A stretch of DNA of 64,000 nucleotides, taken from NCBI RefSeq assembly GCF_000155955.1, contig NZ_GG697142.2:609325-673324 (forward strand), in the 5' to 3' direction. The translations under genes were made by a program, and so were the position numbers. Below the pieces are notes generated by a model that was not told where the DNA came from, did not search any database, and saw only the letters and a program-made list of their open reading frames with translations. Positions 1 to 8,917 of the stretch are shown one piece after another; positions within the stretch are counted from its first letter, which is position 1; the number at the start of each line of letters is the position of its first letter. The DNA comes from Mitsuokella multacida DSM 20544 (GTDB lineage: Bacteria > Bacillota > Negativicutes > Selenomonadales > Selenomonadaceae).

Positions 1-563
1 TTAATATCCCATCACGAACTGGAAATATCTATGATGATTATTATAACCTGAATTTTCTGCTTTTTACTCCGTGGGGAAAGCTGTATCGAACAAATGTTAT
101 AAAAGAAAATCATATTTTATTTCCAATTAATATGCGTACTGCTGAGGATCAGGTTTTCAATTATCAATATTATGATTATATACATCAGTACAGCTATATT
201 GACTTGCCAATTTATTTATATACGAGAGGGAATGAGAATTCACTCTCATCAATGAAGGAAAAGCAAACTTTTTCTGATGAACTTGTCAACTTGCGTTTAA
301 AAAAAGATTTTTGCAAACGTCATGGTGTTCAAAATGCTGGCAAAATTTTGTTGATGCAAATATATTTTATAATAGTTCGTTATTATTTTATGGGCGCTAA
401 AAATATGAATTTTTCGCAATATCTATGGGATGACTATGAAGGTGATACATATAAAGAAAAAATAAAAATATATTTCATAAAGAGAAAATGGTATAGATTT
501 TTCATCTCGTGGGAAACGTTTAAAGAAGGGATGAGAAGTATCCTTCGTAAAATTAGAAGTTGA
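1..563 (+). CDS. Glycosyltransferase family 2, C-terminal part (5' end outside window)
   Basis: An open frame runs from the window edge (reading from base 3) to a stop at 563. It carries the motifs TPWGKLYR and AEDQVFN seen in the distal half of the GT-A catalytic domain of family 2 glycosyltransferases, which transfer a sugar from a nucleotide-sugar to a growing glycan at the cytoplasmic membrane face. The C-terminus is basic and aromatic, as is common for these enzymes. The sequence is very AT-rich compared with the core genes, as is usual for surface-polysaccharide genes gained by transfer. It lies upstream of a flippase, so it is probably part of an exopolysaccharide or O-antigen operon. 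The donor and acceptor sugars cannot be told. Confidence 0.75.
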   Translation, partial: NIPSRTGNIYDDYYNLNFLLFTPWGKLYRTNVIKENHILFPINMRTAEDQVFNYQYYDYIHQYSYIDLPIYLYTRGNENSLSSMKEKQTFSDELVNLRLKKDFCKRHGVQNAGKILLMQIYFIIVRYYFMGAKNMNFSQYLWDDYEGDTYKEKIKIYFIKRKWYRFFISWETFKEGMRSILRKIRS

Positions 564-616
564 ATATTATATGTTTGTACTAAGAGTTTTCTTGTTAGTA
601 AATATAGGGACGTTTT

Positions 617-2095
617 ATGCAAATAACTACTAAGAAAAAAGATATAATTTGGAATTATTTAGGTGTATTTTTCTCTTTGGGTTCACAGGTTATATGGTTA
701 CCTGTTTTAGTGCATTACATGCCGCCAGATATCTTAGGTTTGTGGTATGTCTTTATTAGCATTGGCGGACTGGTGGAACTCATGGACAGCGGCTTTACGC
801 CGACGCTGAGCCACTGTATGACGTATGCCTGGAGCGGTGCTGCTGACCTGAAGAAGCACGGTGTCTCGTTCTCGTCTGCGAAGAGCGAGCCAAATTATTC
901 TCTAGTTTGCGGTATGTTGGCCACTTGTCGACGGCTGTATTTCGGCATCGCTCTGGCGGCTACGCTCGTTATGGCCACGCTGGGGACGGTCTACATCCAG
1001 CGGATTGCTACAGAGTACCTTTCCTGGCAGATCTATGCGACATGGGGGCTCTACATCGTCTCGACGTTCATCAATCTCTACATTGGCTATTATTCGATTG
1101 TCCTGACGGGCATCGGCGATGTATTCCGCAAGAATAAAGCCAATATCATCGCGAAAGGTGTATTCCTGACGACGGGAATCATCGGCCTTGTGTCTGGCTT
1201 CGGCATCCTGAGCCTTGGCGTCGCTTATTTTGCCAGTGGTTTTGTCATGCGTTCGCTCTGTAAGCACTATTTGTTGCGCGTACATCGTTTTGATGAATTG
1301 TTGCAGAAATATCGCCATCAGACCATGTACTCCAAGAAGCACATACTGGCGATGATGTGGCCCAATGCCTGGCGCGATGGTTTGGTGACGGTGACGTTCT
1401 ATTTGACGGGGCAGGCAACCGTCCTGCTCAGCAGTAACTTTCTCACGCTCTATGAGACGGGCATTTACTCCTTCTCGATGCAGGTCATCAATGCGATTAT
1501 CGGCATATCTTGTGGCATGTTCGGAGCGTATATCCCGGCCATCCAATCGGCCTACGTCTCGCGCAATCGCGACCTGATGCGGACGCTCTATGCGAAGTCA
1601 ATGGCTTGTGGCCTTTACCTGAGTATTGCAGGGATAACCATCTTTGCGACCATCGGCATTCCCATCGTGAAATGGCTGCGCCATGATTTCACGATTGATC
1701 GTCCCGTATTTCTCGTGATGGCGTGCTCCATCTACCTCATGACACGCCATCGCAACTCGGCTTGCTTCATCTCGACGATGAACCGGCTTCCGTACACCTT
1801 TAGCTTTATCTTCTTCGGCATCCTGACACTCATCTGCACCTATATCGGCCTGGCGTACTTCAGTCTCGGTCTTTGGGGCATTGTCCTGATCCCACTCATG
1901 GTCCAGTCTCTCTATAACAACTGGAAGTGGAACCAGGTCGTCAACCACTATCTGAGGACGACTGAACTGGGCCTGATGAAGGCCGGCTCAAAGATTTTGC
2001 TCGAAATGGTTAGCAGGAAGTGGAAGAAGATTGCATCTGTCTTGTGGGGGGGGGGACATTTTTGCTATAATGGTAAGAGTTATTCACCGGTATAG
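617..2095 (+). CDS. Polysaccharide flippase (Wzx/MATE-like, PST family)
   Basis: 492 residues with about twelve hydrophobic segments spread over the whole length, and an N-terminal pattern (NYLGVFF..GSQVIWLPVL..YMP...LGLWYVF) typical of polysaccharide-unit translocases. Such proteins flip lipid-linked oligosaccharides across the cytoplasmic membrane. An AGGGA stretch precedes the ATG. The first ~140 bases are AT-rich and the rest is GC-rich, so the gene looks like a mosaic with a recombination join near 750. The last codons contain a run of ten G (2046-2055); one base more or less would change the last ~15 residues. The same run lies in the spacer of a possible promoter for the next gene. A second flippase gene is found 1.3 kb downstream. 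Confidence 0.8.
   Translation: MQITTKKKDIIWNYLGVFFSLGSQVIWLPVLVHYMPPDILGLWYVFISIGGLVELMDSGFTPTLSHCMTYAWSGAADLKKHGVSFSSAKSEPNYSLVCGMLATCRRLYFGIALAATLVMATLGTVYIQRIATEYLSWQIYATWGLYIVSTFINLYIGYYSIVLTGIGDVFRKNKANIIAKGVFLTTGIIGLVSGFGILSLGVAYFASGFVMRSLCKHYLLRVHRFDELLQKYRHQTMYSKKHILAMMWPNAWRDGLVTVTFYLTGQATVLLSSNFLTLYETGIYSFSMQVINAIIGISCGMFGAYIPAIQSAYVSRNRDLMRTLYAKSMACGLYLSIAGITIFATIGIPIVKWLRHDFTIDRPVFLVMACSIYLMTRHRNSACFISTMNRLPYTFSFIFFGILTLICTYIGLAYFSLGLWGIVLIPLMVQSLYNNWKWNQVVNHYLRTTELGLMKAGSKILLEMVSRKWKKIASVLWGGGHFCYNGKSYSPV
2042..2071 (+). promoter_or_regulatory. Promoter with G10 tract in the spacer (possible phase-variable promoter)
   Basis: TTGTGG (2042-2047) and a perfect TATAAT (2066-2071) are 18 bp apart, and the spacer contains most of a run of ten G (2046-2055). 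Slippage in such a run would change the distance between the two boxes and so promoter strength. The gene 137 bp downstream is a pyruvyl transferase. The -35 box is poor, so the promoter is plausible rather than certain. Confidence 0.45.
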
Positions 2096-2207
2096 TTGAG
2101 TCGGCTATCCGAGAATGATTCTTGCTGAATAGTAGGGATAAATCTTGAACGGATTTTCTCATATTCAGTCTATGAATCCGAAAATGATTTTTAGAGGGAG
2201 AATGTAA

Positions 2208-3344
2208 ATGAGGGAATCTGTTACTAGAGGAATTCGTATCGCTAAATTCACGCTGGATGGACATTTTAATTATGGCAATGTCTTGCAAAGTTATGCACTT
2301 CAACAGGCTCTTTTACGCTATGTAGACTATGTCGATACAATATGGACAAAGCCTGAGACATTTTTGCCTGAAATGTGGTGGAAATGGACTTGGAAAATGT
2401 ACATTAAGTGGCTGATTGATTGGCGAAATTTCCGCACTGAGATAACGAATGGTCATATCGGTCGTGAGATGGCAAGACAGACAAAAATACGCGACTTCTC
2501 GGATCGATATATCTCATATCATCGTGTTGCTCTTGCTGAATTATCCCATCAGATAAAGCAATATGATTATTGTGTTGTCGGAAGTGATCAGGTGTGGAAT
2601 CCACATTTCGGCAATTATCATCAGTTCTTCCTGGGCTTCGCACCGGAAGAAAAGCGTTTATCCTATGCGGCAAGTATTTCAACTACAGAGATTCCTGCTG
2701 AAGAGCATGATTTTTTTGTGCAGGGGCTCAAGAGTATGAAGACGCTGTCGGTGCGAGAGCAGGCAGGAGCGGATTTGATTGAGCAGCTGACCGGGCGAAA
2801 AGCAGAAGTCCATGTGGATCCGACGCTCTTGCTCACTGCCGATGAATGGCGCAGCGTTAGCAGGCGGCCGACTTGGTATCATGGGGGAGAGTACCTGCTG
2901 ACGTACTTCCTCGGCAGGCGTCCGGCTCAGATCGATGCGATTGCCAAGGAGCTGGGCCTCGAGGTGGTCAATCTACTGGATGAGGATATCTATGAGCACT
3001 ATGTGACGGGCGTCGATGAATTCCTCTGGGCAATCGACCACGCCAGCCTCGTCTATACGGATTCCTTCCATGGCAGTGTATTCTCCATCCTGTTTCAAAC
3101 GCCGTTTGTGGTCTGTGATCGCTTAGGAGCAGGTAAAGATGATGCCCTTGAGAAGATGGGCTCGCGCCTCGATACCCTGCTTGGCTATTTCGGCTTCCAA
3201 GAGCGTCGCACGAATGAGTTGAAGGGCTATCGCATTGAGAATCCCCTGCAGCCGCCGGCTTGGGAACGGTGTGAGCCGGTACTAGTGAGGGAACGGGCTC
3301 GCTCGGATGAGTATCTGCGCCGTGTGCTCGGTTTGAATGGTTGA
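2208..3344 (+). CDS. Polysaccharide pyruvyl transferase family protein
   Basis: 378 residues. Motifs of the CsaB/WcaK-type pyruvyl transferase family are visible: GHFNYGNVLQSYALQQAL near residue 20, CVVGSDQVWNP near 125, SVREQ..ADLI and VDPTLLL near 180-205, and YTDSFHGSVFSI near 283. These enzymes usually add a ketal-linked pyruvate from phosphoenolpyruvate to a sugar of a surface polymer. The ATG follows GAGGGAGAATGTAA, a good ribosome site. The first ~430 bases are AT-rich and the remainder GC-rich, the same mosaic pattern as in the flippase before it. The gene is followed at 28 bp by another flippase gene. Confidence 0.85.
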   Translation: MRESVTRGIRIAKFTLDGHFNYGNVLQSYALQQALLRYVDYVDTIWTKPETFLPEMWWKWTWKMYIKWLIDWRNFRTEITNGHIGREMARQTKIRDFSDRYISYHRVALAELSHQIKQYDYCVVGSDQVWNPHFGNYHQFFLGFAPEEKRLSYAASISTTEIPAEEHDFFVQGLKSMKTLSVREQAGADLIEQLTGRKAEVHVDPTLLLTADEWRSVSRRPTWYHGGEYLLTYFLGRRPAQIDAIAKELGLEVVNLLDEDIYEHYVTGVDEFLWAIDHASLVYTDSFHGSVFSILFQTPFVVCDRLGAGKDDALEKMGSRLDTLLGYFGFQERRTNELKGYRIENPLQPPAWERCEPVLVRERARSDEYLRRVLGLNG

Positions 3345-3372
3345 TGCTTAGAGAAGAGGTTGTAAGGAATAT

Positions 3373-4881
3373 ATGAATCAGAGACGTTGGGGAGCTATCC
3401 TTTCCTATGTCAACATCGTGGCGACAGTCGTGGTCGGCCTTCTCTATACACCAATCATGCTGCGCCTCTTGGGGCAGTCTGAATACGGCCTGTATTCGCT
3501 GATCGGCTCAGTGGTCGGCTATCTGAGTGTCCTGGACATGGGCCTGGGCAATACGATTGTGCGCTATACGGCTAAGAACCGTGTGGACGGGACGGTGCAG
3601 AAAGAGGCAGAGCTCAATGGCCTCTTCCTGCAAGTGTACTCCGTCATCGGTGTCATAACCTTTGTGATTGGAGCCATCCTGTATGCGAACATCGATGCCT
3701 TGTTCGGTGCGACGCTGACGAGCGGCGAGATGCAGCGGGCCAGAATCATGATGATCCTGCTCATCTTCAATTTTGCTTTATCATTCCCGCTGAGCATCTT
3801 TGCTTCTATCCTGCAGGCGTATGAGAAGTTCATCTTCCTGCGCGTCACGAATATCCTGCGCGTCCTGCTGAACCCGTTGCTTGTCCTACCATTCCTGTAT
3901 TGGGGCTATGGCTCAGTCATGATGGTCGTCGTATCAACAATCCTGAATTTTGCTTGTCTGTTTGCGAACTGGTTCTATTGCGTGCATTATCTCCATGTGA
4001 AATTCGCGCGTGGGAAGTATGAGTCGGTCTTTTTGCGCGAGATTGCGGCATATTCTTTCTTTATCTTCTTGAACGCCGTCATGGACAAGGTGTATTGGGG
4101 GACAGGGCAATTCGTCTTAGGTATCGTTTCTGGTACGGTGGAAGTCGCTATCTATGCGATTGCCATGCAGTTCATGATGATGGATATGAATTTTTCTAAT
4201 GCCATCAGCGGTGTCATGCTTCCGAAGGTGACGATGATGGTCACAAAAAACGCTACCGCGAAGGAATTGACCGACCTGATGATCCGGATTGGCCGCTTGC
4301 AGTATCTGGTTGTGGGCTACCTCTTCATCATGTTCGCCTTGGTGGGGCGTGAGTTCATCGCGCTCTGGGCAGGGCCATCTTATCTAGAGGCGTATCCCAT
4401 CGTTCTCCTGCTGATGGCGGCGATGCTCATCCCGCTCGTGCAGAACGTTGGTATCGCCATCTTGCAGGCGATGAACCTCAACCGCTATCGCATGACGGCC
4501 TATACCATCTGTGCTATGATCGCACTAGCGGCGAGCTTTCCCCTGGCTGTTCACTTTGGCGGCCTTGGCTGCGCTGTAGCAACGGCTTCGTCGCTGTTCA
4601 TCAGTACGGGCTATATCATGAACCGCTATTACGCCAAGCGGATCCATCTGGATATCTGGCGCTTCTGGCGGAACATATTCTCGATGAGCAAAGGATTATT
4701 GCTGTTGGCTGTAATAGCATTTTCGTTGCAGGAATATATGGCATTGTCGGTATCCTGGCTGCACTTTTTTGAGCTCGTCGTGATGGATACCGTGCTTTAT
4801 ACCATCATCATGTACTTTGTGGGCATGAACGAATCGGAAAAAGAGTTGGTACGGAAGATTTTGCGGAAGTTGAGGCGATAA
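3373..4881 (+). CDS. Oligosaccharide flippase family protein (second Wzx-like)
   Basis: 502 residues with a multi-pass membrane profile (12-14 hydrophobic helices). The start region (ILSYVNIVATVVVGLLYTPIMLRLLGQSEYGLYSL) is characteristic of polysaccharide translocases: two helices separated by a short loop ending in GxSEYGLY. It would export lipid-linked repeat units. It ends 4 bp before the next gene, so the two are co-transcribed and probably translationally coupled. Two flippases in one locus suggests either two polymers or a merged locus. Confidence 0.85.
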   Translation: MNQRRWGAILSYVNIVATVVVGLLYTPIMLRLLGQSEYGLYSLIGSVVGYLSVLDMGLGNTIVRYTAKNRVDGTVQKEAELNGLFLQVYSVIGVITFVIGAILYANIDALFGATLTSGEMQRARIMMILLIFNFALSFPLSIFASILQAYEKFIFLRVTNILRVLLNPLLVLPFLYWGYGSVMMVVVSTILNFACLFANWFYCVHYLHVKFARGKYESVFLREIAAYSFFIFLNAVMDKVYWGTGQFVLGIVSGTVEVAIYAIAMQFMMMDMNFSNAISGVMLPKVTMMVTKNATAKELTDLMIRIGRLQYLVVGYLFIMFALVGREFIALWAGPSYLEAYPIVLLLMAAMLIPLVQNVGIAILQAMNLNRYRMTAYTICAMIALAASFPLAVHFGGLGCAVATASSLFISTGYIMNRYYAKRIHLDIWRFWRNIFSMSKGLLLLAVIAFSLQEYMALSVSWLHFFELVVMDTVLYTIIMYFVGMNESEKELVRKILRKLRR

Positions 4882-4885
4882 TGAT

Positions 4886-6082
4886 ATGATTGCGATTGAG
4901 AAGATGATTGCGGCAAATCGTGCGGACTGCTGCGGCTGCTATGCCTGCTATAATTCCTGCCCGTTCGATGCCATCACGATGGAAGAAGATGCAGAAGGGT
5001 TCCGCTATCCTCGCGTTGATGCAGATCGTTGCCGCAACTGTGGCAAGTGTGAGCGAAATTGCCCTGTCTTGAATCCGATTGTTAAGGAGCAGGATCAGAC
5101 TCCGCCGACCTATGCAGCTATCAATAAGGATGAGGCAATCCGCAAGGACAGCTCTTCCGGTGGTATGTTCCAACTTTTTGCTGAGCAGATCTTGAAGGAA
5201 GGTGGCATCGTCTTTGGCGCTGGCTTTGATGCAGATTGGGAAGTCTGCCACCAGTCAGTGGAGACGGTTGCAGAGCTGGATCGCTTGCGCGTCTCAAAGT
5301 ATCTGCAGAGCCGTGTTGAAACGTCCTTTCAGCAGGTTACAGAGCATCTCAGAGCAGGTCGCAAGGTCCTCTTTGCCGGAACGCCGTGCCAATGTGCAGC
5401 GCTGCGCCGCTTCGTAGGGAAAAATGATGAAAATCTCATCTTAGTTGACTTCATCTGTCATGGTGTTCCATCACCGAAAATTTGGCGAAAATATCTCGCA
5501 CTTCGTGCGAATAAAAAAGAAATCCGAAGGATTTCTTTTCGCAACAAAAACCTTTCCTGGGAAAGGTTTTTGTTAGCAATTTCCTACGGAAATGCTAACA
5601 AATACCTCGCTGCCGACCTGAATACAGATCTCTACTTACAAGGCTTTTTGCAGAACCTGTATCTTCGCCCATCGTGCCATAGCTGTCACTTCTGCAAGAA
5701 GAACCGTCCCAGCGATATCACCTTGGCCGATTTTTGGGGCGTACAAGAAGAATCGCCGAGCATGTACGACGGGAAGGGAACCTCCTTGATCTTCATCCAG
5801 AGCACTAAGGGACGTAATCTGTTCAACCAAGTCAAAGACCATGCCAAGATCATGGAACAGGATTTTGAACGGGCAATCCTACACAATCCGTCCATGATAA
5901 CATCATCAACACCATCGCCGAAGAGAACTGCGTTCTTCCAAGACGTACAGCGCGATGAAAAGGATTTCATGAAACTGCTTTATGCTTACACAAAACCGTC
6001 CTTAAAGGCACAGGCCAAACAATTTATCCGCAAGATACCAGGAACCGTTGCGTTGGTCCATATGATAAAGGGAAAGCAATAA
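4886..6082 (+). CDS. Coenzyme F420 hydrogenase/dehydrogenase beta-subunit (FrhB) family iron-sulfur protein
   Basis: 398 residues. The N-terminus has two ferredoxin-type cysteine sets (CCGCYACYNSCP near 17-28 and CRNCGKCERNCP near 50-61), each able to bind a [4Fe-4S] cluster. The FrhB body follows, with SSSGGMF, AGTPCQCAALR, DFICHGVPSPKIW and a C-terminal CHSCHFCKKNRPSDITLADFWG. In Firmicutes and Bacteroidetes polysaccharide loci such proteins travel with pyruvyl transferases and are thought to do redox chemistry on sugars; the exact reaction is unknown. Bases 5496-5600 inside the gene form four consecutive hairpins without breaking the frame. Confidence 0.85.
   Translation: MIAIEKMIAANRADCCGCYACYNSCPFDAITMEEDAEGFRYPRVDADRCRNCGKCERNCPVLNPIVKEQDQTPPTYAAINKDEAIRKDSSSGGMFQLFAEQILKEGGIVFGAGFDADWEVCHQSVETVAELDRLRVSKYLQSRVETSFQQVTEHLRAGRKVLFAGTPCQCAALRRFVGKNDENLILVDFICHGVPSPKIWRKYLALRANKKEIRRISFRNKNLSWERFLLAISYGNANKYLAADLNTDLYLQGFLQNLYLRPSCHSCHFCKKNRPSDITLADFWGVQEESPSMYDGKGTSLIFIQSTKGRNLFNQVKDHAKIMEQDFERAILHNPSMITSSTPSPKRTAFFQDVQRDEKDFMKLLYAYTKPSLKAQAKQFIRKIPGTVALVHMIKGKQ
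5496..5600 (+). repeat. Four back-to-back hairpins inside a coding region
   Basis: Hairpin 1: TCGCAC (5496-5501) / GTGCGA (5505-5510), loop TTC. Hairpin 2: 11-bp perfect stem AAAAGAAATCC (5515-5525) / 5529-5539, loop GAA. Hairpin 3: 15-bp perfect arms AACAAAAACCTTTCC (5543-5557) / 5560-5574. Hairpin 4: TGTTAGCA-A-TTTCC (5571-5584) / GGAAATGCTAACA (5588-5600), with one bulged A. Hairpins 3 and 4 share the bases around 5571-5574, so they are partly exclusive. The encoded protein segment still fits the FrhB family. Confidence 0.85.
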
Positions 6083-6145
6083 CGTATACACATTGCATCA
6101 TTGACTTTTAGAATTATAAGTGTTAAAATTAAATTATGAAAGTCG

Positions 6146-6173
6146 AAAAGCGACTCTGCTGGGTCGCTTTTTT
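6146..6173 (+). terminator. Rho-independent terminator of the polysaccharide operon
   Basis: AAAAGCGAC (6146-6154) pairs with GTCGCTTTT (6163-6171), followed by T. A second, overlapping hairpin AGTCG/CGACT (6141-6155) competes with it, which is attenuator-like in shape, but no leader function is evident. Confidence 0.75.
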
Positions 6174-6248
6174 CAATGTATACAACGTTATATCAATTAT
6201 TTTCATGAAGCTGTTTTCGAATCTAAAATAAAAAAAGAGGAATGCTAA

Positions 6249-8009
6249 ATGTTTGATTATTATGATGACTTTAATCGTCGTGAAGCATTAAAGGAAAACT
6301 TTAATTCTAATGCATTGATGCTTTATGCATTAGAATTGAGATTTGGTATTGATGATATATTTGATGTGGCTGTAGATTCACTTACGGATGGGAGTGATGA
6401 CAAAAAATGTGATTTAATATATATTGATAAGGATTTGGGAATTGCGGTTGTAGGGCAAGCGTATATGAAAAAGAAAGCAAACAAAGATGTGGCAGCGCCT
6501 GCAAATAAGGCATCTGATTTGAATACAGCTGCTGCTTGGCTGTTTGCACAATCTACGACAGAAATCCCATCCGCTATAGCAGATAGAGCTAATGAATTAA
6601 GAGAGGGAATAAAAGAAGGAAATATCAATCAGGTATTATTCTGGTATGTGCACAACTGTAATGAATCTGCTAATACAATGATTGCACAAGAGTTAGAAAC
6701 AGTTCAAAAGAGTGCGCAACTATTAGTAAATGATTGTGCCGGAGAAAGCAATACGGTAAAAGTTATTGCCCAAGAAATAGGCAATGAAACTATTGAAGAA
6801 TGGTATGAGGAATCTGATAAAAGAATAAGTATAAACGATCATATAGAAGTGGATTCTATAGATAAGGGATTTGAGATTCAAAGCGAAAAATGGAATTCCT
6901 ATGTGACTGCTGTAAAAGGAACATGGCTTGCTTCGCTATTGAAAAAATATAAGCCAGAAAAACTTTTTTCAGGGAATTTAAGAGAATTTTTAGGAGCTGG
7001 AAAAAGAAAAAATAAAATCAATTTAGGCATGATAGAAACAGTTAATAGTCAACCTGAAAACTTTTGGGCGTTTAATAATGGCGTTACGGCTCTAGTGAAT
7101 GATTATGACATAAAATCCGGGAATAAACTTTATGTAAAGGGAATAACTATAATAAATGGAGCGCAAACCACTGGAGCAATTGCACAGTCAAACTCCAAAA
7201 AAGAATTTTTAATTCCAATACGTTTTATTGTATGTCACGATAGTGATGTTATAGATGATATTATTAATAATAATAATAAACAGACTGAGGTTCTGTCATC
7301 TGATTTAAGAAGTAATGATAAGCAACAAAAACGTTTGCGGAAAGAGTTTGAAGAATATCCTGGCTATTATTATAGCGGCGGACGCAGAACTGATCGGAAA
7401 ACAAGAAAAAAAGATGTTTTTGAACCATATATGGTTGCGCAAGTAGTCGAGGCTTTTCATGGTGATTGTGTCATAGCATACAATGAGAAAAAAAGCCTAT
7501 GGTCTGATGATAAAAGGTATGTATCTGTCTTTACAGATAACCTTCATGCTGAACATATTATTTTTTTGTATTCCTTGACAAGAGCTATATCAGATTACAA
7601 AAAATTCTTATTAGAAAAAGGAGATGATAGAACACCTGTAGATAATAACAACTTTAATTATTTGAAAAAAAGAGGAGCGAGAATGCTACTCATTAAAGTT
7701 ATTGGTATTTCAATTGAATGCATCCTTGGCAATGATAGGAACCTTGATTCATGGAAATTGTCATTTAAAAAGAATGATAATTTTGAACGACTGGTGAGTT
7801 TATGGAAACCAGTAGTCGTGATGACGTTAAAGATGGGATCGAAGGAATTGCTCCCTGTGATCGAAAATGGTGGCTTGCGTAGTATCAAAGAAGCGGAATG
7901 TGCAGGTACAAAAATAAGAGATATAATATCAGCATTTTCGGAGGCAGTCTCTATGCAAGTAAAGGATTTTAGGGATAATGTGGATACAAGAGATCTTAGA
8001 AGGAGATAA
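6249..8009 (+). CDS. AIPR family abortive-infection protein
   Basis: 586 residues, AT-rich and unlike the core genes. The central block FWAFNNGVTALVNDY...GITIINGAQTTGAI (about residues 272-316) followed by a NNNNKQTEVLSSDLRSND stretch is the signature of AIPR proteins, named after lactococcal abortive phage resistance. Family members act as stand-alone phage-defence or restriction-associated proteins; the mechanism is poorly known and no classic nuclease motif stands out to me. The start follows GAGGAATGCTAA. It is the first gene of the AT-rich island, just after the operon terminator, and is followed by an IS66 remnant. It is probably transcribed alone. Confidence 0.8.
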   Translation: MFDYYDDFNRREALKENFNSNALMLYALELRFGIDDIFDVAVDSLTDGSDDKKCDLIYIDKDLGIAVVGQAYMKKKANKDVAAPANKASDLNTAAAWLFAQSTTEIPSAIADRANELREGIKEGNINQVLFWYVHNCNESANTMIAQELETVQKSAQLLVNDCAGESNTVKVIAQEIGNETIEEWYEESDKRISINDHIEVDSIDKGFEIQSEKWNSYVTAVKGTWLASLLKKYKPEKLFSGNLREFLGAGKRKNKINLGMIETVNSQPENFWAFNNGVTALVNDYDIKSGNKLYVKGITIINGAQTTGAIAQSNSKKEFLIPIRFIVCHDSDVIDDIINNNNKQTEVLSSDLRSNDKQQKRLRKEFEEYPGYYYSGGRRTDRKTRKKDVFEPYMVAQVVEAFHGDCVIAYNEKKSLWSDDKRYVSVFTDNLHAEHIIFLYSLTRAISDYKKFLLEKGDDRTPVDNNNFNYLKKRGARMLLIKVIGISIECILGNDRNLDSWKLSFKKNDNFERLVSLWKPVVVMTLKMGSKELLPVIENGGLRSIKEAECAGTKIRDIISAFSEAVSMQVKDFRDNVDTRDLRRR

Positions 8010-8070
8010 CGCTGTTTTGTGCGAATTATTGAATTAAATATAATGTGTTGGTGGCTTGTCAAGCTAAGCA

Positions 8071-8190
8071 TTAAATCATCCGGTCATTGGCTCTGGCGGT
8101 CTTGATGATGCTGTAGACGGTAGCGCTGGCCTTGGCTCCTTTCGGGGCGTCGCTGAACAGCCAGTTCTTGTGGCCGATGGTGAAGTTTCG
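8071..8190 (-). pseudogene. IS66 transposase (TnpC) C-terminal fragment
   Basis: The minus-strand translation contains IRNFTIGHKNWLFSDAPKGA and VYSIIKTARAN, the conserved block close to the end of IS66-family DDE transposases. Upstream of this the frame is unrelated debris, so only about 35 recognisable codons remain. The same block occurs, better preserved, at 12409-12768. Not functional. Confidence 0.75.
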
Positions 8191-8469
8191 AATGGCGTGT
8201 TCGGCAGTCTGGATGATCCCAGTTGACCAGCGTTGTATGTGAGAGCAGAATGCTCCGTGCGGATCCTCTCTTTGCCCATGGACGTCAGGGCTGTGCTCGA
8301 TTAAAGGCCATTCCCAATCAGGGTGGACCTTGTGGCCCCGTTTGGACGGCGAGATTGTGAGCTGGACAGGGCCACAGCGAAGCTCTAAGGAACTCGGAAC
8401 TTTTGTTGAAGTTGCTGATGGCAACGGAGCAAACTACACATCTGCTTTTTTAGCATTGACAATCGGTTT

Positions 8470-8697
8470 TTAAGAAGCCAATTTGGCGGAAGGCAAAGCG
8501 TTTGCCTTCTCCTGCTGCTCATGCTGTTGGATGAGCAATTTCTGAATCAGGTTCTGCCGGTAGTAGAAGATGATGTTGGCAATCCCCTCGTGCTTGCAGT
8601 AAGCCAGCGCAGAAAGACCGCTGGCACGTTGATCTTTGATGATCTCGAACCATTTCTTTAGAGATTCTTGCTGCTTGACTTGATTGACCGATTTCAA
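8470..8697 (-). pseudogene. tnpA: IS66 accessory protein TnpA-like, truncated
   Basis: 75 residues: W-F-x-I-I-K-D-Q-R-A-S-G-L-S-A-L-A-Y-C followed by a Y-Y-R-Q-x-L segment matches the helix-turn-helix start of the IS66 TnpA accessory protein. The usual C-terminal half is missing: the frame stops after PSAKLAS and a shifted continuation with the typical beta-strand tail lies at about 8340-8424. Probably inactive remnant of the element at 8064-8917. Confidence 0.65.
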
Positions 8698-8917
8698 TAG
8701 GCTCCCTCACTTCCTGATGTGATTCGTGCACCCTGCTCAAAATCCCGAATTCTCCCGGCATTTCGCGTCTTTCGAGTCATTCGAGTTGCGCATCCTACAT
8801 GTTTCCGACGTTTCGAGTTATTTGAGTCATTCGAGTGGCACATTTCGCGTTTTCGCGTGAGTCCATTATCTCACAGCAAAGGAGGAGAGAGAATACACCA
8901 GATTATTTAGCGTTTAC

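Larger units (their letters stand above)
8064..8917 (-). mobile_element. Decayed IS66-family element
   Basis: The ends resemble each other as inverted repeats: the left end (8064-8082, CTAAGCATTAAATCATCCGG) and the complement of the right end (8917 leftwards, GTAAACGCTAAATAATCTGG) both match the GTAAGCGCTAAAT-type ends of a second remnant at 12294-12876. Inside, on the minus strand, are a TnpA-like fragment and the C-terminal part of the transposase; most of the transposase is missing. Near the right end (8768-8794 and 8810-8843) is a short direct repeat built from TTCGAGTCATTCGAGT. Its right end cuts into an epimerase gene. Confidence 0.7.

Noticed and set aside
902-1546. Long minus-strand open frame under the flippase gene
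   Set aside because: Arg/Asp/His-rich composition of a shadow frame, opposite a convincing membrane protein; no ribosome site.
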